DNA from: Aphidius gifuensis
Taxonomy: Eukaryota > Arthropoda > Insecta > Hymenoptera > Braconidae
Direction: 5' to 3'
Length of the DNA: 64,000 nt
Assembly: GCF_014905175.1 (NCBI RefSeq)
Contig: NC_057789.1
Span: 18,692,365 to 18,756,364, forward strand
Part shown: positions 1-10,232 of the stretch, piece by piece
Layout: every line of letters begins with the position of its first letter
Numbering within the stretch: the stretch's first letter is position 1
Notes under the pieces: model-generated
Database searches by the model: none
What the model was told of the DNA's origin: nothing
The model's input: the letters and a program-made list of their open reading frames with translations, nothing else
Made by a program: the position numbers and the translations under genes

Positions 1-53
1 TTTCAATTATTTTGTTAATTAAAAAATAACTTTTCCATTTATACATATTAAAA

Positions 54-398
54 ATGGGTTTTGCAAAAGCAAAAAAACTTCAAAAAGCTAACGAACGCAA
101 ATCATCGAAAGATTTGAAGAGGAAAGTAGTTTATAAAATTACTAAAGTAGCGAGATTTCTAACATCAAAGTATGGTCCAGCGCTAACAGTTGAACTCGAC
201 AATGAAAATTATGCATATCTACCAAAAAGATTTGCTACACATTTCAATCAAGATGATCAAGAATTTAAGGAGCTAGGAAATGCTGTCAAGAAAGGAACAC
301 TAACCATGGTTCTCGATGGCGAAAATAATCAAGATGTAATATTAGATGATAGTACATATAATCTACGTGATTTTGATGATGGTAATGAGGAAATGTGA
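54..398 (+). CDS. Small ORF of the Maverick/Polinton region, function unknown
   Basis: An intact 114-codon ORF with a standard ATG preceded by an A-rich leader. The first 25 residues are rich in Lys, Ala and Arg; the last 25 are rich in Asp, Glu and Asn. The middle (residues about 25-90) alternates hydrophobic and charged residues like a small beta-rich domain. There is no signal peptide or membrane segment. It lies tail to tail with the capsid gene on the other strand and is one of the few undamaged ORFs in this element. Small ORFs of this kind accompany capsid and polymerase genes in Maverick/Polinton elements, so structural or nucleic-acid binding roles are possible, but I do not recognise a family. 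Confidence 0.5.
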   Translation: MGFAKAKKLQKANERKSSKDLKRKVVYKITKVARFLTSKYGPALTVELDNENYAYLPKRFATHFNQDDQEFKELGNAVKKGTLTMVLDGENNQDVILDDSTYNLRDFDDGNEEM

Positions 399-491
399 AT
401 GAAATAAATTAAATAAATATATAAATACACTAAAATCAAATTATTTTTATTTGTTTATTTATTTATTAAAAAATCATTAGTTACAATTAAT

Positions 492-1735
492 TTATGTTAA
501 CTTATGTACTATGTCACTTATTGGTCTATATTCAATTATTTTATCATGTAAAATTGAGCAATATGCTGTCGTTCCTTGAGGAAAGTTTTCTTTCGATTCA
601 AATTCTAAACGTACATCTGCAGCACCAGTCTTTAAAAACTCATTATGTTTACTACAATCAATAACAATTAATGGAGATTTTTGAATAAAATTATCTTTTG
701 TTACTAAATCTATTTTTGAGCCATAGTAAGACTCTGTGAAATTAGCATACATATCGTATAATAAAGCAAATTGATTTTTTTCAATATCAAGATTCAAATT
801 CCCATATGGAAAAATATGAGAATTAAAATAAAGTTTAACATTTGTTATTTTACAATGATCAAAATGTGTTACATCTTTGTGCCAATCATTTTTTCTATTT
901 GATTGAAAACCAAGAATAACATAACGTGGCTTTTCGAGTTGAGTTGCAGTTTTCACTGTCCATATATGATGAGTTGTTTGTGGCAGCAATGGATATTCAT
1001 ATCAATCCCAAGTTCTAAATCCAATAGAAATGACAGGATCTTTTTGTATATATTTCATTATATCAATTTTATTTTTGTTTGATAACATTATATACGGTAC
1101 AAGCCATTCAATTTTTGTAAGTTTTAAATCAAATTATGGCATATCAGGAGCTGTCTCATTATCTCGTACGATCGCATTCAAATTTGAACGTGATCGTATC
1201 ATAATGAGTTCATGTTTCGCATTGACAATTATTTTTTGATAATCTTCAGCAAAGCCAAAAATTATATTTAATGGAACGCATATATCAAAATATCCATCAT
1301 CATTCATTAATTTCATACCATTTTGATTTATCCACCCTGCATTTTCAAAATTCATTTTTGAACTTAATGACAAATAATTTTTCATTGTAGATGTTATACC
1401 AATATTCTTTGATTTATCAATTAAAACTCCATTCAATTCATAACGCATTTCATCAAAAAAAAAACACATAGCATTATTTACTAATGTTAAAGATAAAATA
1501 TTAGCAAGTGGATCTTCTGGATTTGCAGCAGCACGTTGTTGCGTTAATTTTCCATTCATACGTATATAGCTTTTTGATGAACAAACAAATCTTGATTCTG
1601 TATTGATATTCTTATTTTATCACTATTATCGAAACTAGTTGATCCAAACGACTGATGAGCATGTAGCTCATAGTTGGATATTTCATTGTTAAATTAAACT
1701 GGCGCGTTTATATCGAAAATATTTTCATCACTCAT
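492..1735 (-). pseudogene. Double-jelly-roll major-capsid-like protein of a Maverick/Polinton, broken
   Basis: This is the homologue of the double-jelly-roll capsid-like proteins of insect Maverick/Polinton elements, which would build the icosahedral shell of the predicted virion. Two well-preserved blocks are visible: 1134-1559 (N-terminal jelly roll) and 492-989 (C-terminal jelly roll, with HIWTVKT and KLYFNSHIFPYG-like strands). The ATG at 1735 overlaps the stop of a small upstream ORF by 8 bases. Damage: an in-frame TAA 14 codons after the start, a frameshift near 1562, and stops plus a frameshift between 990 and 1133. It cannot make a full protein as it stands. The identification rests on recognition of the family and on the neighbouring protease, integrase and polymerase. 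Confidence 0.75.
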
Positions 1736-1886
1736 TTTGACGTGTAAAACAATTAAGACAAGTTATATTTATCCAATTAAAGTTCCAAAATTTTTTTTTA
1801 CTTTTAGACCTAGACTCTGCAGGTAATTTATATTCTGAGGTGTCAACTTCTTGACTGCTCGATTCAGACTGACTGGAGGTGTCCAT
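1728..1886 (-). CDS. Ser-rich 52-residue ORF overlapping the capsid gene start
   Basis: A short intact ORF directly upstream of the capsid gene. Its stop (TGA at 1728-1730) overlaps the capsid ATG at 1735, an arrangement that suggests a shared transcript. The N-terminal half is rich in Ser, Gln and Glu; the C-terminal half begins with a Lys/Ser-rich basic stretch followed by Trp, Asn, Ile and a Cys pair (CLNC). It could be a genuine element gene or a retained part of a longer leader. No family recognised. Confidence 0.35.
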   Translation of the reverse strand: MDTSSQSESSSQEVDTSEYKLPAESRSKSKKKFWNFNWINITCLNCFTRQNE

Positions 1887-2001
1887 GATGTGCTGCTTTT
1901 ATACGATGCCCCACGTTTCATAGCGCGTGAATTGAAGCAAATACTCATTCCTATGATTTTACATGTAACGTAATGGTTATTGTTTCACCACAGAAATTTA
2001 C

Positions 2002-2622
2002 TTATTTACCGTTTTGATCAACAATTTTTAATTGTAAATGATCAATGGTTTTAACAGTAATTGGTAAATAAATTGGATTAGCTGGTACTTCAATTATTTT
2101 ATAACCAGGTGGTAGAGCAGAAAAAAAGTTATATATTGTATGAACTTTTCGTTGATTCACGTAAGCTCCTGTTGTAATGTTGCACTCGATTCTCAATGTA
2201 TTCACTTTTAAAATATTAATCGGGTAGTTTGATTCATATTTTGTATTATACTTCAATAGTCTCGGTGTAAATCCTAGTAAACGTGCTGGTGATTTTGGTT
2301 TTAAAAAATCAATATCTTTTTCACTTGTAATATATGAATGTAAAGTATTTTTATTATATGTAATTTTGATTCGATATTTTTCTAACCAAGCAGCTAGATC
2401 ATCTATTTCATAACTTCCAGTCGGTATTTCAATTGTATCATAAGTGTCAAAATATGAAATTATATTATTTTCATGATCGATATTTGGTAATGAATTAAAT
2501 GATAAATATGAAATTAGTGCTAATGAATAATTTTTTTCACTTGATAATTGTATTGGTGGAAAATAATCAGTTTTTAAGACTGAAGATTTACCGGTGAGAG
2601 TTAAAGTAAATGTATCGTTCAT
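2002..2622 (-). CDS. Probable minor capsid (penton-like) protein of the Maverick/Polinton
   Basis: An intact ORF of 206 codons; I place the start at the ATG at 2622 because the reading frame upstream of it has no other ATG. The protein is rich in beta-forming residues throughout, with an N-terminal block containing FTLTLTG and YFPPIQLS, a middle block around KSPARLLGF, and a C-terminal block ending in TVKTIDHLQLKIVDQ. It has no signal peptide or membrane segment. It sits between the capsid gene and the protease gene on the same strand, the place where Maverick/Polinton elements carry their second (penton, single-jelly-roll) capsid protein. The position and beta-rich character support that role; I cannot confirm the fold from sequence alone. 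Confidence 0.55.
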   Translation of the reverse strand: MNDTFTLTLTGKSSVLKTDYFPPIQLSSEKNYSLALISYLSFNSLPNIDHENNIISYFDTYDTIEIPTGSYEIDDLAAWLEKYRIKITYNKNTLHSYITSEKDIDFLKPKSPARLLGFTPRLLKYNTKYESNYPINILKVNTLRIECNITTGAYVNQRKVHTIYNFFSALPPGYKIIEVPANPIYLPITVKTIDHLQLKIVDQNGK

Positions 2623-2670
2623 TCTCAAGGTCGATAAATAACTAATTGCGAATTTTCTTTTTCTCTGCTT

Positions 2671-3001
2671 TTATAGTTTTCCAGTGAGAAATGCGTGACA
2701 TAAATGTCCACAATTATACGTATTCCAATTTCGATAACGTTTATGATTATAATTGATGCTACCAACATTAAGATAACTGACAAGATCTTTCGGTGGTTGT
2801 AAGTTGCCAAAACTATCAAAGTATATTGCTGAATTTTTATTGAGTTTTTCATATGCTACCCAATGTGTTCGAGGATTCCTTTTATCATCTAAATTAATGA
2901 TTCCACACTCTTGTTTCCATGGTTCATTAGAAATTAGCAATGTTTGATTGTTTAGCAAATTTTAATAAATCACCGTCAGTTAGAGCTCTTTGTGGTAGCA
3001 T
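2671..3001 (-). pseudogene. Adenain-like cysteine protease of the Maverick/Polinton
   Basis: A Ulp1/adenain-type cysteine protease, which in these elements is expected to process capsid precursors. The catalytic signature is complete in order: His in THWVAY, Asp in FDSFG, and Cys in YNCGHLC near the C-terminus, with ECGIINLDD upstream. The ATG at 3001 overlaps the stop of the gene before it (TGATG), a coupled arrangement. The opening block (RALTDGDLLKFA) is followed by a frameshift near 2940 so that the N-terminal and catalytic parts are now in different frames, and the segment between them appears shortened. The protein ends about 10 residues after the catalytic Cys, as adenains do. Confidence 0.8.
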
Positions 3002-3405
3002 CAGTTGAAGTTTTTTGGAGACAGATAAAGTCCCATACCGCTTTTATGTGGTGTTAAATAAAGTCCTTTTCCGATGGCAATCGATTCCATCATTTTATTA
3101 TGTCGCTTATTTTCATTTAATTGTTCTTTACTCGTCTTTACTGCATTGATAGCTTTGACAACACCAGATGCTCCACCAACTAACCCTCCTAATGCTGATA
3201 TAGCAGAGGAAATCGGGATTAAAAGTGGTAGTGCACCACCGATATGTTTGGCAACTGGTAAAACTCTAGGTACTGTAATAGCTTTCTTGCCACCATCTTT
3301 TTTAATAGCTGCTCTCGCACCGTTTATTGCTGATTTAATTGCAACTGATGAACTATTTGATCCCTTTATTGCTTTTTTTGCTGCTTGTACGATTTTTCAA
3401 AATGA
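3001..3405 (-). pseudogene. pVI/pX-like virion protein of the Maverick/Polinton, N-terminus lost
   Basis: The minus strand is open from about 3405 to a TGA at 3001-3003. The product has a basic, Ala/Lys-rich N-terminal part, a long Gly/Ala/Leu/Ile-rich hydrophobic stretch (around VAKHIGGALPLLIPISS and ALGGLVGGASG), then a charged helix and two repeats of a G-hydrophobic-G-L-Y-L motif (GKGLYL and GMGLYL). This layout is characteristic of the adenovirus pVI/pX-like proteins of insect Mavericks, which interact with membrane and capsid and carry sites for the neighbouring protease. A stop near 3408 and multiple stops up to 3620 show that the N-terminal region has decayed. Its stop overlaps the protease start. 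The long plus-strand frame over this stretch is only its complement. Confidence 0.6.
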
Positions 3406-3770
3406 TATTTTCTTTTTTTTTTATTTCTTTTTTTCATCTGCACGTTTTTTATTTTATTTATGTCAATCATATGCGCGAATACCTCAACATTTGATACGTG
3501 ATAATATTAATTTTTTGATTATCTTTCCACAAGATGATACGAATTTAAAACATATACATCATGATCATATTAACATTGATATGGAGTATAGTATATTCCG
3601 TCAGATGTGTGTGGATCGTTAGAAAGAAAAATATTGCTTTCTGTGTATCGATAAAGTTAGAGATATAGATAAAGGAAGATATAGAAAAAATTTTGACTGC
3701 TTCAAAACTATAAATAACAACACGATTTGTTAAATTTTATTAGTCAATTGTAAAATCGCAAAGGATCAAC

Positions 3771-4413
3771 ATGCCTCTTTGTGAGCAAGATCTAGTTGAT
3801 GAAACAAAATTTTTAAGTGAAATTGAAAAAGTACAAGACGTTATTCGTAAAAAATATAAATTGATAAAATTAGGAAAATAAAATTTATCAGAAGTTGCGA
3901 ATGAATATCTTAAACCCGTTGTCACACCGCTCGACAAATTAGCTGCACAACTGCCGAATTTTCTTTAACGATGATGAATTAAATATTTTTGATACATCAT
4001 ACGAAATAACACCTGGATTAATGGAATTATTATTTATGAAATCACGAGACAGAAAAACTATCACTGATATTGATGAAAAAAATTATAATAAAATTATTAA
4101 TAATACAAACGCACATTATCAATATCATAGATCTAATATGCCAATAAAAAATTCAGCATCTCGAAAATACATTGATTTCATTGCATCTCATAAGAATAAT
4201 GAACATTATGGTACTATATTAATACCAACGGTTTTGACTCTTAGAAATAAAAATCCAACTAGAGTCAATTATATCTATCGGGATAATCCGAATGAACTTG
4301 TTGATCGATTACGATTAATAGTAGCATCAAGAGCAGCTGGTAATCCGAATCATGATAATGAGATCATGTTAATCATTGAAGTTGATAGGAAATGGATTAA
4401 TATATTAATATAA
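3771..4413 (+). pseudogene. Conserved Maverick/Polinton protein of unknown function
   Basis: Divergent from the protease/pVI block. The ATG at 3771 opens a frame with a coiled-coil-like N-terminal segment (EIEKVQDVIRKKYKLIK) that hits a stop at about 3881; coding resumes in neighbouring frames and then runs uninterrupted from 4021 to 4413. The C-terminal block includes a YIYRDNPNELVDRLRLIVAS motif followed by an HDNEI segment. Proteins with this closing block recur next to the integrase and capsid genes of insect Mavericks, but no biochemical role is known to me. The ending may be extended: the last residues before the stop do not look like a natural terminus. Confidence 0.55.
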
Positions 4414-4449
4414 AAAAAAAATCAGTCTGTATACATCCGTCAGTGAACT

Positions 4450-5338
4450 ATGACTGATTATGAAAAAGACGTTGTACGTGAGTTACATACTCCAGCAAGA
4501 AAATACGACGTGATAAGGATGAAACATGGCAAGCTGATCTTGTAGAAATGATTGAACATTCAAAGGTTAATTCTGGTTACAATTATATTTTTAACAGTCA
4601 TTGATATTTTTTCAAAATTCAGCTGGGCTGTTGGACTTAAAAGTAAAACTAGAAAAGAGGTATCAGCAGCAATGGAATCAATATTTGAAAAAGGTCGAAT
4701 CTGCGAAAATCTTCATGTGGATCAAGGAACAGAATTTTATAATTCAACATTTAAAACAATGTTAAAAAAATATACCGTTCATATGTATTCAACATTTACT
4801 CATTTAAAAGCATCAATAGTTGAACGATTCAATAGAACACTAAAAAACAAAATGTTTTTTGAATTTAGTATGCAAGGAAATTATAAATGGTTGAAATTGC
4901 TGCCAGAATTAATTAAAAAATATAATAATACCAAACATCGCGCAATCAAAATGCAACCTGTTGAAGTTGTTGGTAAAAATATTAAAACAAACTGTATTTA
5001 AAAGTTTAAATTATTATCATGTTAAAATCAAATTTAAATTGAATCAACATGTAAGAATGAGTAAATATAAGCATGTCTTTGATAAAGGATATAAACCAAA
5101 TTGGACAAATGAAATATTTACAATTACTAAAATTAATAAAACATCACCTGTAACGTATAAGCTTAAAGACTTTCAAGAGAATCCAATACAAGGAAGCTTT
5201 TATACTGAAGAGCTACAAAAAGTTCGACATTCTGACATTTATTTGATTGAAAAAGTTTTAAAGAGACGTGGGAATGAGATGTATGTAAAATATCTTGGAT
5301 TTGACAATCGTCATAATCAGTGGATAGATAATCAATAA
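4450..5338 (+). pseudogene. Retroviral-type integrase with C-terminal chromodomain (Maverick/Polinton)
   Basis: An rve-type DDE integrase that would insert the element DNA. The catalytic triad is visible in order: Asp in WQADLVEM (about 4530), Asp in VDQGTEFYN, and Glu in SIVERFNRTLKN, with spacing close to the usual DD35E. The downstream block (4961-5338) carries an SH3-like segment and a chromodomain-like end (around YLIEKVLKRRGN and YVKYLGF). Two breaks are visible: a frameshift near 4510 between the N-terminal segment and the first Asp, and another around 4990 between the core and the C-terminal domain. It faces the DNA polymerase gene tail to tail (stop at 5338, polymerase stop at 5440). 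Motifs and neighbours together make this one of the firmest calls in the window. Confidence 0.85.
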
Positions 5339-5439
5339 ACTAATGAATAAAAAAGCAATGCGTATTCATTTTCTTACAATTATTTTTTTTTTATTATATA
5401 CATTTATACAACTTTTATTTACATCATTCATATTCTTTT

Positions 5440-6565
5440 TTATATACTTTTACTCAAACACATTCGTTCAACAGGTATATAACCCCATGGCAAAGTGTCA
5501 GTCTCACCATCAATTAGCTGTCGTTTATCATCTTGCCAACTGAGAGCAATTTTTTCAGTTGTTCTTGTTGTTACTTCATGTTTATGAGATCTTATTATAT
5601 TTTGCTGTTTTTTCAAAATAACATGATTAATTAAACAATTTTTATAATCATTAAAAGTTATTTGCCTTACAGTTGATCTTTTTACACCCTTTGCTCTCAT
5701 ATAAACACGATTTTTTAATGAATTATTTTCATTCGCTATAACATATGAGTAGAATTTACTTCGTAAACCAATGAATTCCTTCATTATTTTTCCGTTATTT
5801 TCATCTTTCATACTACCAATAACGTTTTTATTTTTTAAAGGAATTCCATATTGATTATTTTCTGGATAATCAGATGTATCAAATTTATCAGGATTATTAC
5901 GTATCAAATCATAAGGATTATGACTCAATATGTGGTAAACAGCAGAATCAGTATCACCATATAAATATTTGACTTTATCTTCATATTCTGGTTTTTTTAA
6001 ATTATAATGGAAATCATACATATATGTTTTTGACATTTCCAAAATAGAAAATCCAAGATAAATTGGTTTATCAAAAAGTATACTTGTTGGTTTCATCTCA
6101 ATTATAACAAGATCATCAATAATTAAATGACTATGGAAGTTTGGCTTTGAGATATAAAATCTTGCTCCACCTTTACCACCATATTTTTCTACAGGTTTTA
6201 TCGATTTACGTGTTTTTACAGACTCAAGAGTTTTACCATAAATTGCATTGATGAATAATTTTCTAAGATCTTTTTCAAATGCATTACGAGCTTGTTTTCG
6301 TAACTCTGTGTTAAGATCAATATATGGTTTAAGCCATGCACTTTGTTCAAATTTTGAAACACGATGAACATTAGTAACAATCATTCCCAAAGAACAATAT
6401 TGTTTCAAGTTCCTATAATGGATAACGTAATTTTTTTTTTTGTCTAGAGTTGCCAGTAGTTTTACTGGTTTCTAGAGGTGGTTTTTCGCGTACTGGTGCT
6501 AACGGAAAATCTTTATGATGATGATGCAAACTTGCAGGATAATCTAAATCAACTTCAAGAATGTA

Positions 6566-6633
<68 letters not shown>

Positions 6634-7582
6634 TTTCTATTCCCTAAATAATAATTTTCAACTTATTTTTTTTTCAAAATTTTTGATTTTTTCTCATGTT
6701 ATGGGGAAAGTGATTTCGCTACAATATAACTCATCAATATGTTTTTTATATTGACTCTCACGGTCAGCATGGTTAGACACCTTGTATAAACATGCTAAAA
6801 CTGACAAAACACAACAAAAATTGTCTGAATTTTTAACGTTCAAGACTGAATGAGTTTTAATTATCCATGATGGCATTTCAACGAAAGATGAATTACCACC
6901 TTGCAGTGGTATGTATTCAGTTATTGATGAAGGATTTCATGCAGTTTCCAACCTGATCCATTCAATTCAGCTTCCTCAACATCTTCTATAAAATGTTCAA
7001 AATTTTCTTGAAATAATTGGCTGAGATCTGATGATTGTAAAACCTCATAACTGCCTTCACTGAAATATTTTGTTTCAACTTCCACACTATTATCAGCTGG
7101 TTTTTCAAGTTCATAGTTCAGAGCTAATACATGAGCATTTTTACTTGTAAAATAAGAGCTATCTGACTCATTAACATTTCTTTAGCATCAGAAAGAAAGT
7201 CTTTTACATCCTTATGTTTTAAATTAATTAAAATGCTAGTCTTCATCCTGTTTCTGAATACATTTTCTAAATCTTGTCATTCAATGTAATTCTCAGTAGT
7301 ATCGTTTGAATTTTTGCATCAACTGTTGAAGATGGACCTGCACCTCGTACTTGCAAACTTTGTAATCTGAATAAATAAGTTGTCAGTATTCCCACTGTTG
7401 CTCTGAGTGCATTTTTTATGAGGACCTGACAGACTCGCACATGATCTATTATAATTTGAAATATCTCTGCGTAATGAAACAATTGTAGAATTGATTTCAT
7501 AGTGATCTGGGACTTGGTGTAAACGTTCAACTATTTTTCGATAATCCTCTCGAAGTTGTCTGCATTGTGCGTTTAAATCCAT
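5440..7582 (-). pseudogene. Protein-primed family B DNA polymerase (Maverick/Polinton), broken
   Basis: The replicative polymerase of the element. From the 5' end: an ATG at 7582 followed by a helical N-terminal segment; decayed stretches with a conserved LNGSGWKL block near 6950; the block at 6694-6876 (VLNVKNSDNFCC); palm motif A inside YILEVDLDYP near 6540-6567; motif B region (KLFINAIYGKTLESV) and motif C with YGDTDS in the 5440-6408 block, which ends with an intact thumb region. Stops and frameshifts occur near 7267, 6900, 6660 and 6420. Just before motif A the coding strand is replaced by a pure 22-unit trinucleotide repeat. Both metal-binding motifs survive but not in one frame. The family assignment is secure; the gene is dead. 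Confidence 0.85.
6568..6633. repeat. (CAT)22 microsatellite inside the polymerase gene
   Basis: A perfect run of 22 CAT triplets (66 bp), read as GAT on the coding strand of the polymerase pseudogene, where it would encode poly-Asp immediately before motif A. The location suggests expansion from a short native Asp/Glu-rich loop after the gene lost function. Confidence 0.95.
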
Positions 7583-7625
7583 TTTATTTTAATATTTGTT
7601 TGATTAACCTAAAAATCAAAAAATA

Positions 7626-7895
7626 TTAATGTAGAATGATTGCAAGTAAACAACTATAGATAATTGACTTAAAAAATTTCAAAAGGTTATTTTTTATAGA
7701 AAAATATTCATGTAGAATGATAGCTAGTGAAAATCTAAGAATAATTGACTTGAAACTTTCGGAAAATATTCAGAAATTGACAAGATAATAATGGATAACA
7801 ACAAAAAATTTGAGGTTATTTTTATATTGAAAAATAACAACCTGGTGCAAAAGATATCGTTGTAGAATGATAGCTAGTGAAAATCTAAGAATGGT
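7626..7895. repeat. Imperfect direct repeats at the edge of the Maverick
   Basis: The word TGTAGAATGAT recurs at 7630, 7711 and 7861, the last two followed by the same AGCTAGTGAAAATCTAAGAAT segment, with AT-rich fill between. The copies follow directly on the 5' end of the polymerase gene. They may be the remains of subterminal repeats of the Maverick, but no matching inverted copy lies inside the window. Confidence 0.55.
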
Positions 7896-7902
7896 TTATT
7901 AA

Positions 7903-8058
7903 GATGATGTTAGAATTAGAGAAGTAACTTTAACGGATGTTAATTTAGCTGGGTCATTAGAACAAGACAGTACTTGTAAAGGCGCGGATTATTCAGATAG
8001 ATTTGGGTCATATAAAGAGGTTACAGTTCGAGGAGTTTTGAAAATCAGTTGCAAATAA
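7903..8058 (+). pseudogene. Coding-like fragment, unrecognised
   Basis: A 51-residue open stretch ending in TAA with a protein-like composition: alternating hydrophobic strands, a Cys in QDSTCKGADYSD, and an aromatic/Gly turn (RFGSYKEV). There is no ATG at its start. It resembles part of an extracellular beta-sheet domain, for example an envelope-like glycoprotein, but I cannot identify it. After the stop, 8059-8311 is AT-rich with no further coding signal. Confidence 0.25.
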
Positions 8059-8311
8059 AAATAATAGTACTATCGATCATGAAATGGAAGGCACAGACTC
8101 TAATACAGAAGAAAAAGAAAAAGAAATGCCTCCTACTCCTCCTTTGAGGAAAATTTGAATATGATAAAGAATAAATTTATTCAATACCTATCCAAAATGA
8201 TCCATTTAAAAACAATATCAAAACAGGATAAAAAAAATTGAATTACATATCATACAACATACTATTCAAATATACACTGTATGCCAAATCAAGGACACAT
8301 ACAAAATATAT

Positions 8312-8427
8312 TGTTACGTACCAGGCTATTTAATTCGAATTATCTATGAAATAACAAAAAAAAAGATAGAACGTTCAACAAGGAAAATATTACTATGATA
8401 ATTTGACAATATTTTTTACCTAGAAAG
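8312..8427. mobile_element. LTR fragment related to the Gypsy LTR at 17.7 kb
   Basis: Begins with TGTTACGTACCAGGC and continues with TATGAAATAACAAAAAAA and an AGAACGTT box, matching the start of the LTRs at 17,733 and 59,805. Similarity fades after about 115 bp, and no matching right end is found. It could be the outer end of the lost 3' LTR of the Gypsy element or a separate truncated insertion. From 8428 to 8813 the sequence is T-rich and I see nothing else in it. Confidence 0.6.
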
Positions 8428-8813
8428 TAATAATTAATGTGTACGGTTTTTTTTGGTTTTTTTTTAAATTGTGTTTTCCATTGCTTGTCAGTTTTTTTGT
8501 TTGATTCGATTTTATTTTATATTTTTTTTTGATTTTTGTTTTATATATTTTTCTTGAATATATATTTTTTTTTTTTATTAATTATTACTATACTTGTAAG
8601 TAAAATTTTACTATTTGTCATTTTTACTATATTATTTTTTTGACATTTGAATTCTTATCCCTCAAAAGAGAAAAAAAAAATTTATTTTTATTTTAATTAC
8701 AAAAAAAATATATTTCGTTCGAAAAGATTATTTCGTATTCCCATAAGAAGTAGGTTATCTATGTGAGGAAAGTTAACATTAATGTAAAATATCTTTTAAA
8801 ACATTTTAAGTTA

Positions 8814-9380
8814 TTATCTTGTTAAGTTTTCTTCTTCCTTAGTGACGAAGTCCAATTCGAACAATGAAACGAACTTTGTCCTTGAATTTCCGTCCGCCAT
8901 AATCGTCACCCGTCTCCGTGCATCCTCCAAGATCCGCACCAACACATTCATTGCTTGTCATGATACGAACAACTCTTCAATCCAAATAATTGTCAGCTTT
9001 TCAGCTACGTGCGCAAATTCTAGCAACCCTATCTCGGTTACTTTAGCTTTTCCGATGTCAATTTCTTCAAGTTCACTACACTCTTGCAATATACTATCAT
9101 CAAAACAATCAAGATCATACACAAGTAATTTACGTAAAGAGGGCATTGTAGCTATAGGCATTACTGCCTCTTTTCTTAATCCCCTATTTCCACTGATATC
9201 CAACACTTCCACTTTAATCAACAATTTAGCAATTGAAATTAATTGTTTTGAAGTTAACCCACAATAACTGGCTACAACTTCTGTTGAATTTTCACATTTT
9301 ATCATTGCTGAAATTATTTTTTCTTGGTTCATTAACACTGACAATTTTATTTTCTTTAAAATTTCTTTATTGACTATCAT
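8814..9380 (-). pseudogene. Leucine-rich-repeat protein ORF with one in-frame stop
   Basis: The minus strand is open for 189 codons from an ATG at 9380 to a TAA at 8814, broken only by a TGA after residue 140. The first part has repeated Leu/Ile-rich units of the ribonuclease-inhibitor/F-box LRR type (VEVLDISGNRGL, LRKLLVYDLDCF, LEEIDIGKAKVTE). No F-box is visible at the N-terminus. The base composition is richer in GC than its surroundings. Residues after the stop remain coding-like and continue for another 48 codons, so the TGA looks like a recent nonsense mutation or a sequencing error. Possibly a retrocopy or tandem paralogue of a host LRR gene. Confidence 0.55.
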
Positions 9381-9399
9381 TAATTTGCTTAATTGTTTA

Positions 9400-9813
9400 T
9401 TAAGCTTAGTGTTGCTCTCCTCTCCAGCTAGTCAAGGCGCGTGTCGTCTTGGTTGCTTCCCCTCAATTTCTTCTTGCCGTCGGTCCGAGGTTTTCTGATG
9501 CTCTAGTCAAGCTGTATGTATATAGGGTGTAGTTTTGACTACATTTTGATGTAGTCATGTGTGTTGTATGGTGATGCGTATTATTGTGTATGTCGTTTTG
9601 GATTTTTTTTTTGTTTTATTTTAGGATTCAAGGGAATAAAAAGTTTTAAAAGGAAAAGATATTATGAAGGAAAAGTACAGGATCGATATCTAATTTATTA
9701 TTTAACCCCTTCTTATCAAAAAAAAAAAAAAATATATAACTATTTTATTTTTTGAGAAAAAAAAAAAATTTTACTATCCATTTATTATTATTTATTTTCC
9801 GAATTTTATATTT
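9400..9813. other. Stretch with no gene
   Basis: 9400-9540 is a moderately GC-rich leader-like segment upstream of the LRR ORF; 9560-9813 is T/A-rich with long homopolymers. I see no coding or structured feature. Confidence 0.4.
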
Positions 9814-10230
9814 TTATATATATTTTTTCAAATTTTTTATATGGTTTTGTTTATACTCGAACATGATTACCGCCGCTAAACTACGCACCGCGAAAACCGA
9901 TTTGACTACCAATATCGTAATTTCGTAACCTACTTTACATAACACGATAAATACAATTTTGTCAAGGTTATTAATTTTTGTATTTATTTTTCCAATGTAG
10001 CTATATTTCGGGATTGGATTTTTAATTTTTTTACAGTATAATTTCAATGATTTTATATGACTACAAAATTTAGGTTGTATTTTAATTAATTTAAGGGTGG
10101 TTTGTATGAAGGTTGTTAGTAATATTTCAAGCATTGATATGATTACCTTATTGACTACCTCAATAATGTCGCTACCGGTACTTGTCTCGTATTTTCCTAC
10201 TTCCAGTGTGATTACATTTTTGTTGTTATT
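9814..10230 (-). CDS. Unrecognised open reading frame next to a hAT miniature element
   Basis: About 139 codons are open on the minus strand, with the frame entering from the miniature element at 10,233. The product alternates hydrophobic helices (MLEILLTTFIQTTLK, KIVFIVLCKVGYEI) with Lys/Asn-rich spacers. The insertion has removed whatever preceded it, so a natural start is not visible. Composition is compatible with a real but degraded coding sequence or with chance in AT-rich DNA. No family recognised. Confidence 0.2.
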   Translation of the reverse strand, partial: NNNKNVITLEVGKYETSTGSDIIEVVNKVIISMLEILLTTFIQTTLKLIKIQPKFCSHIKSLKLYCKKIKNPIPKYSYIGKINTKINNLDKIVFIVLCKVGYEITILVVKSVFAVRSLAAVIMFEYKQNHIKNLKKYI

Positions 10231-10232
10231 AG

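Noticed and set aside
3074..3622. 182-codon plus-strand ORF over the protease/pVI region
   Set aside because: It is the complement of the pVI-like coding sequence, whose G-hydrophobic-G-L-Y-L motifs fix the minus strand.
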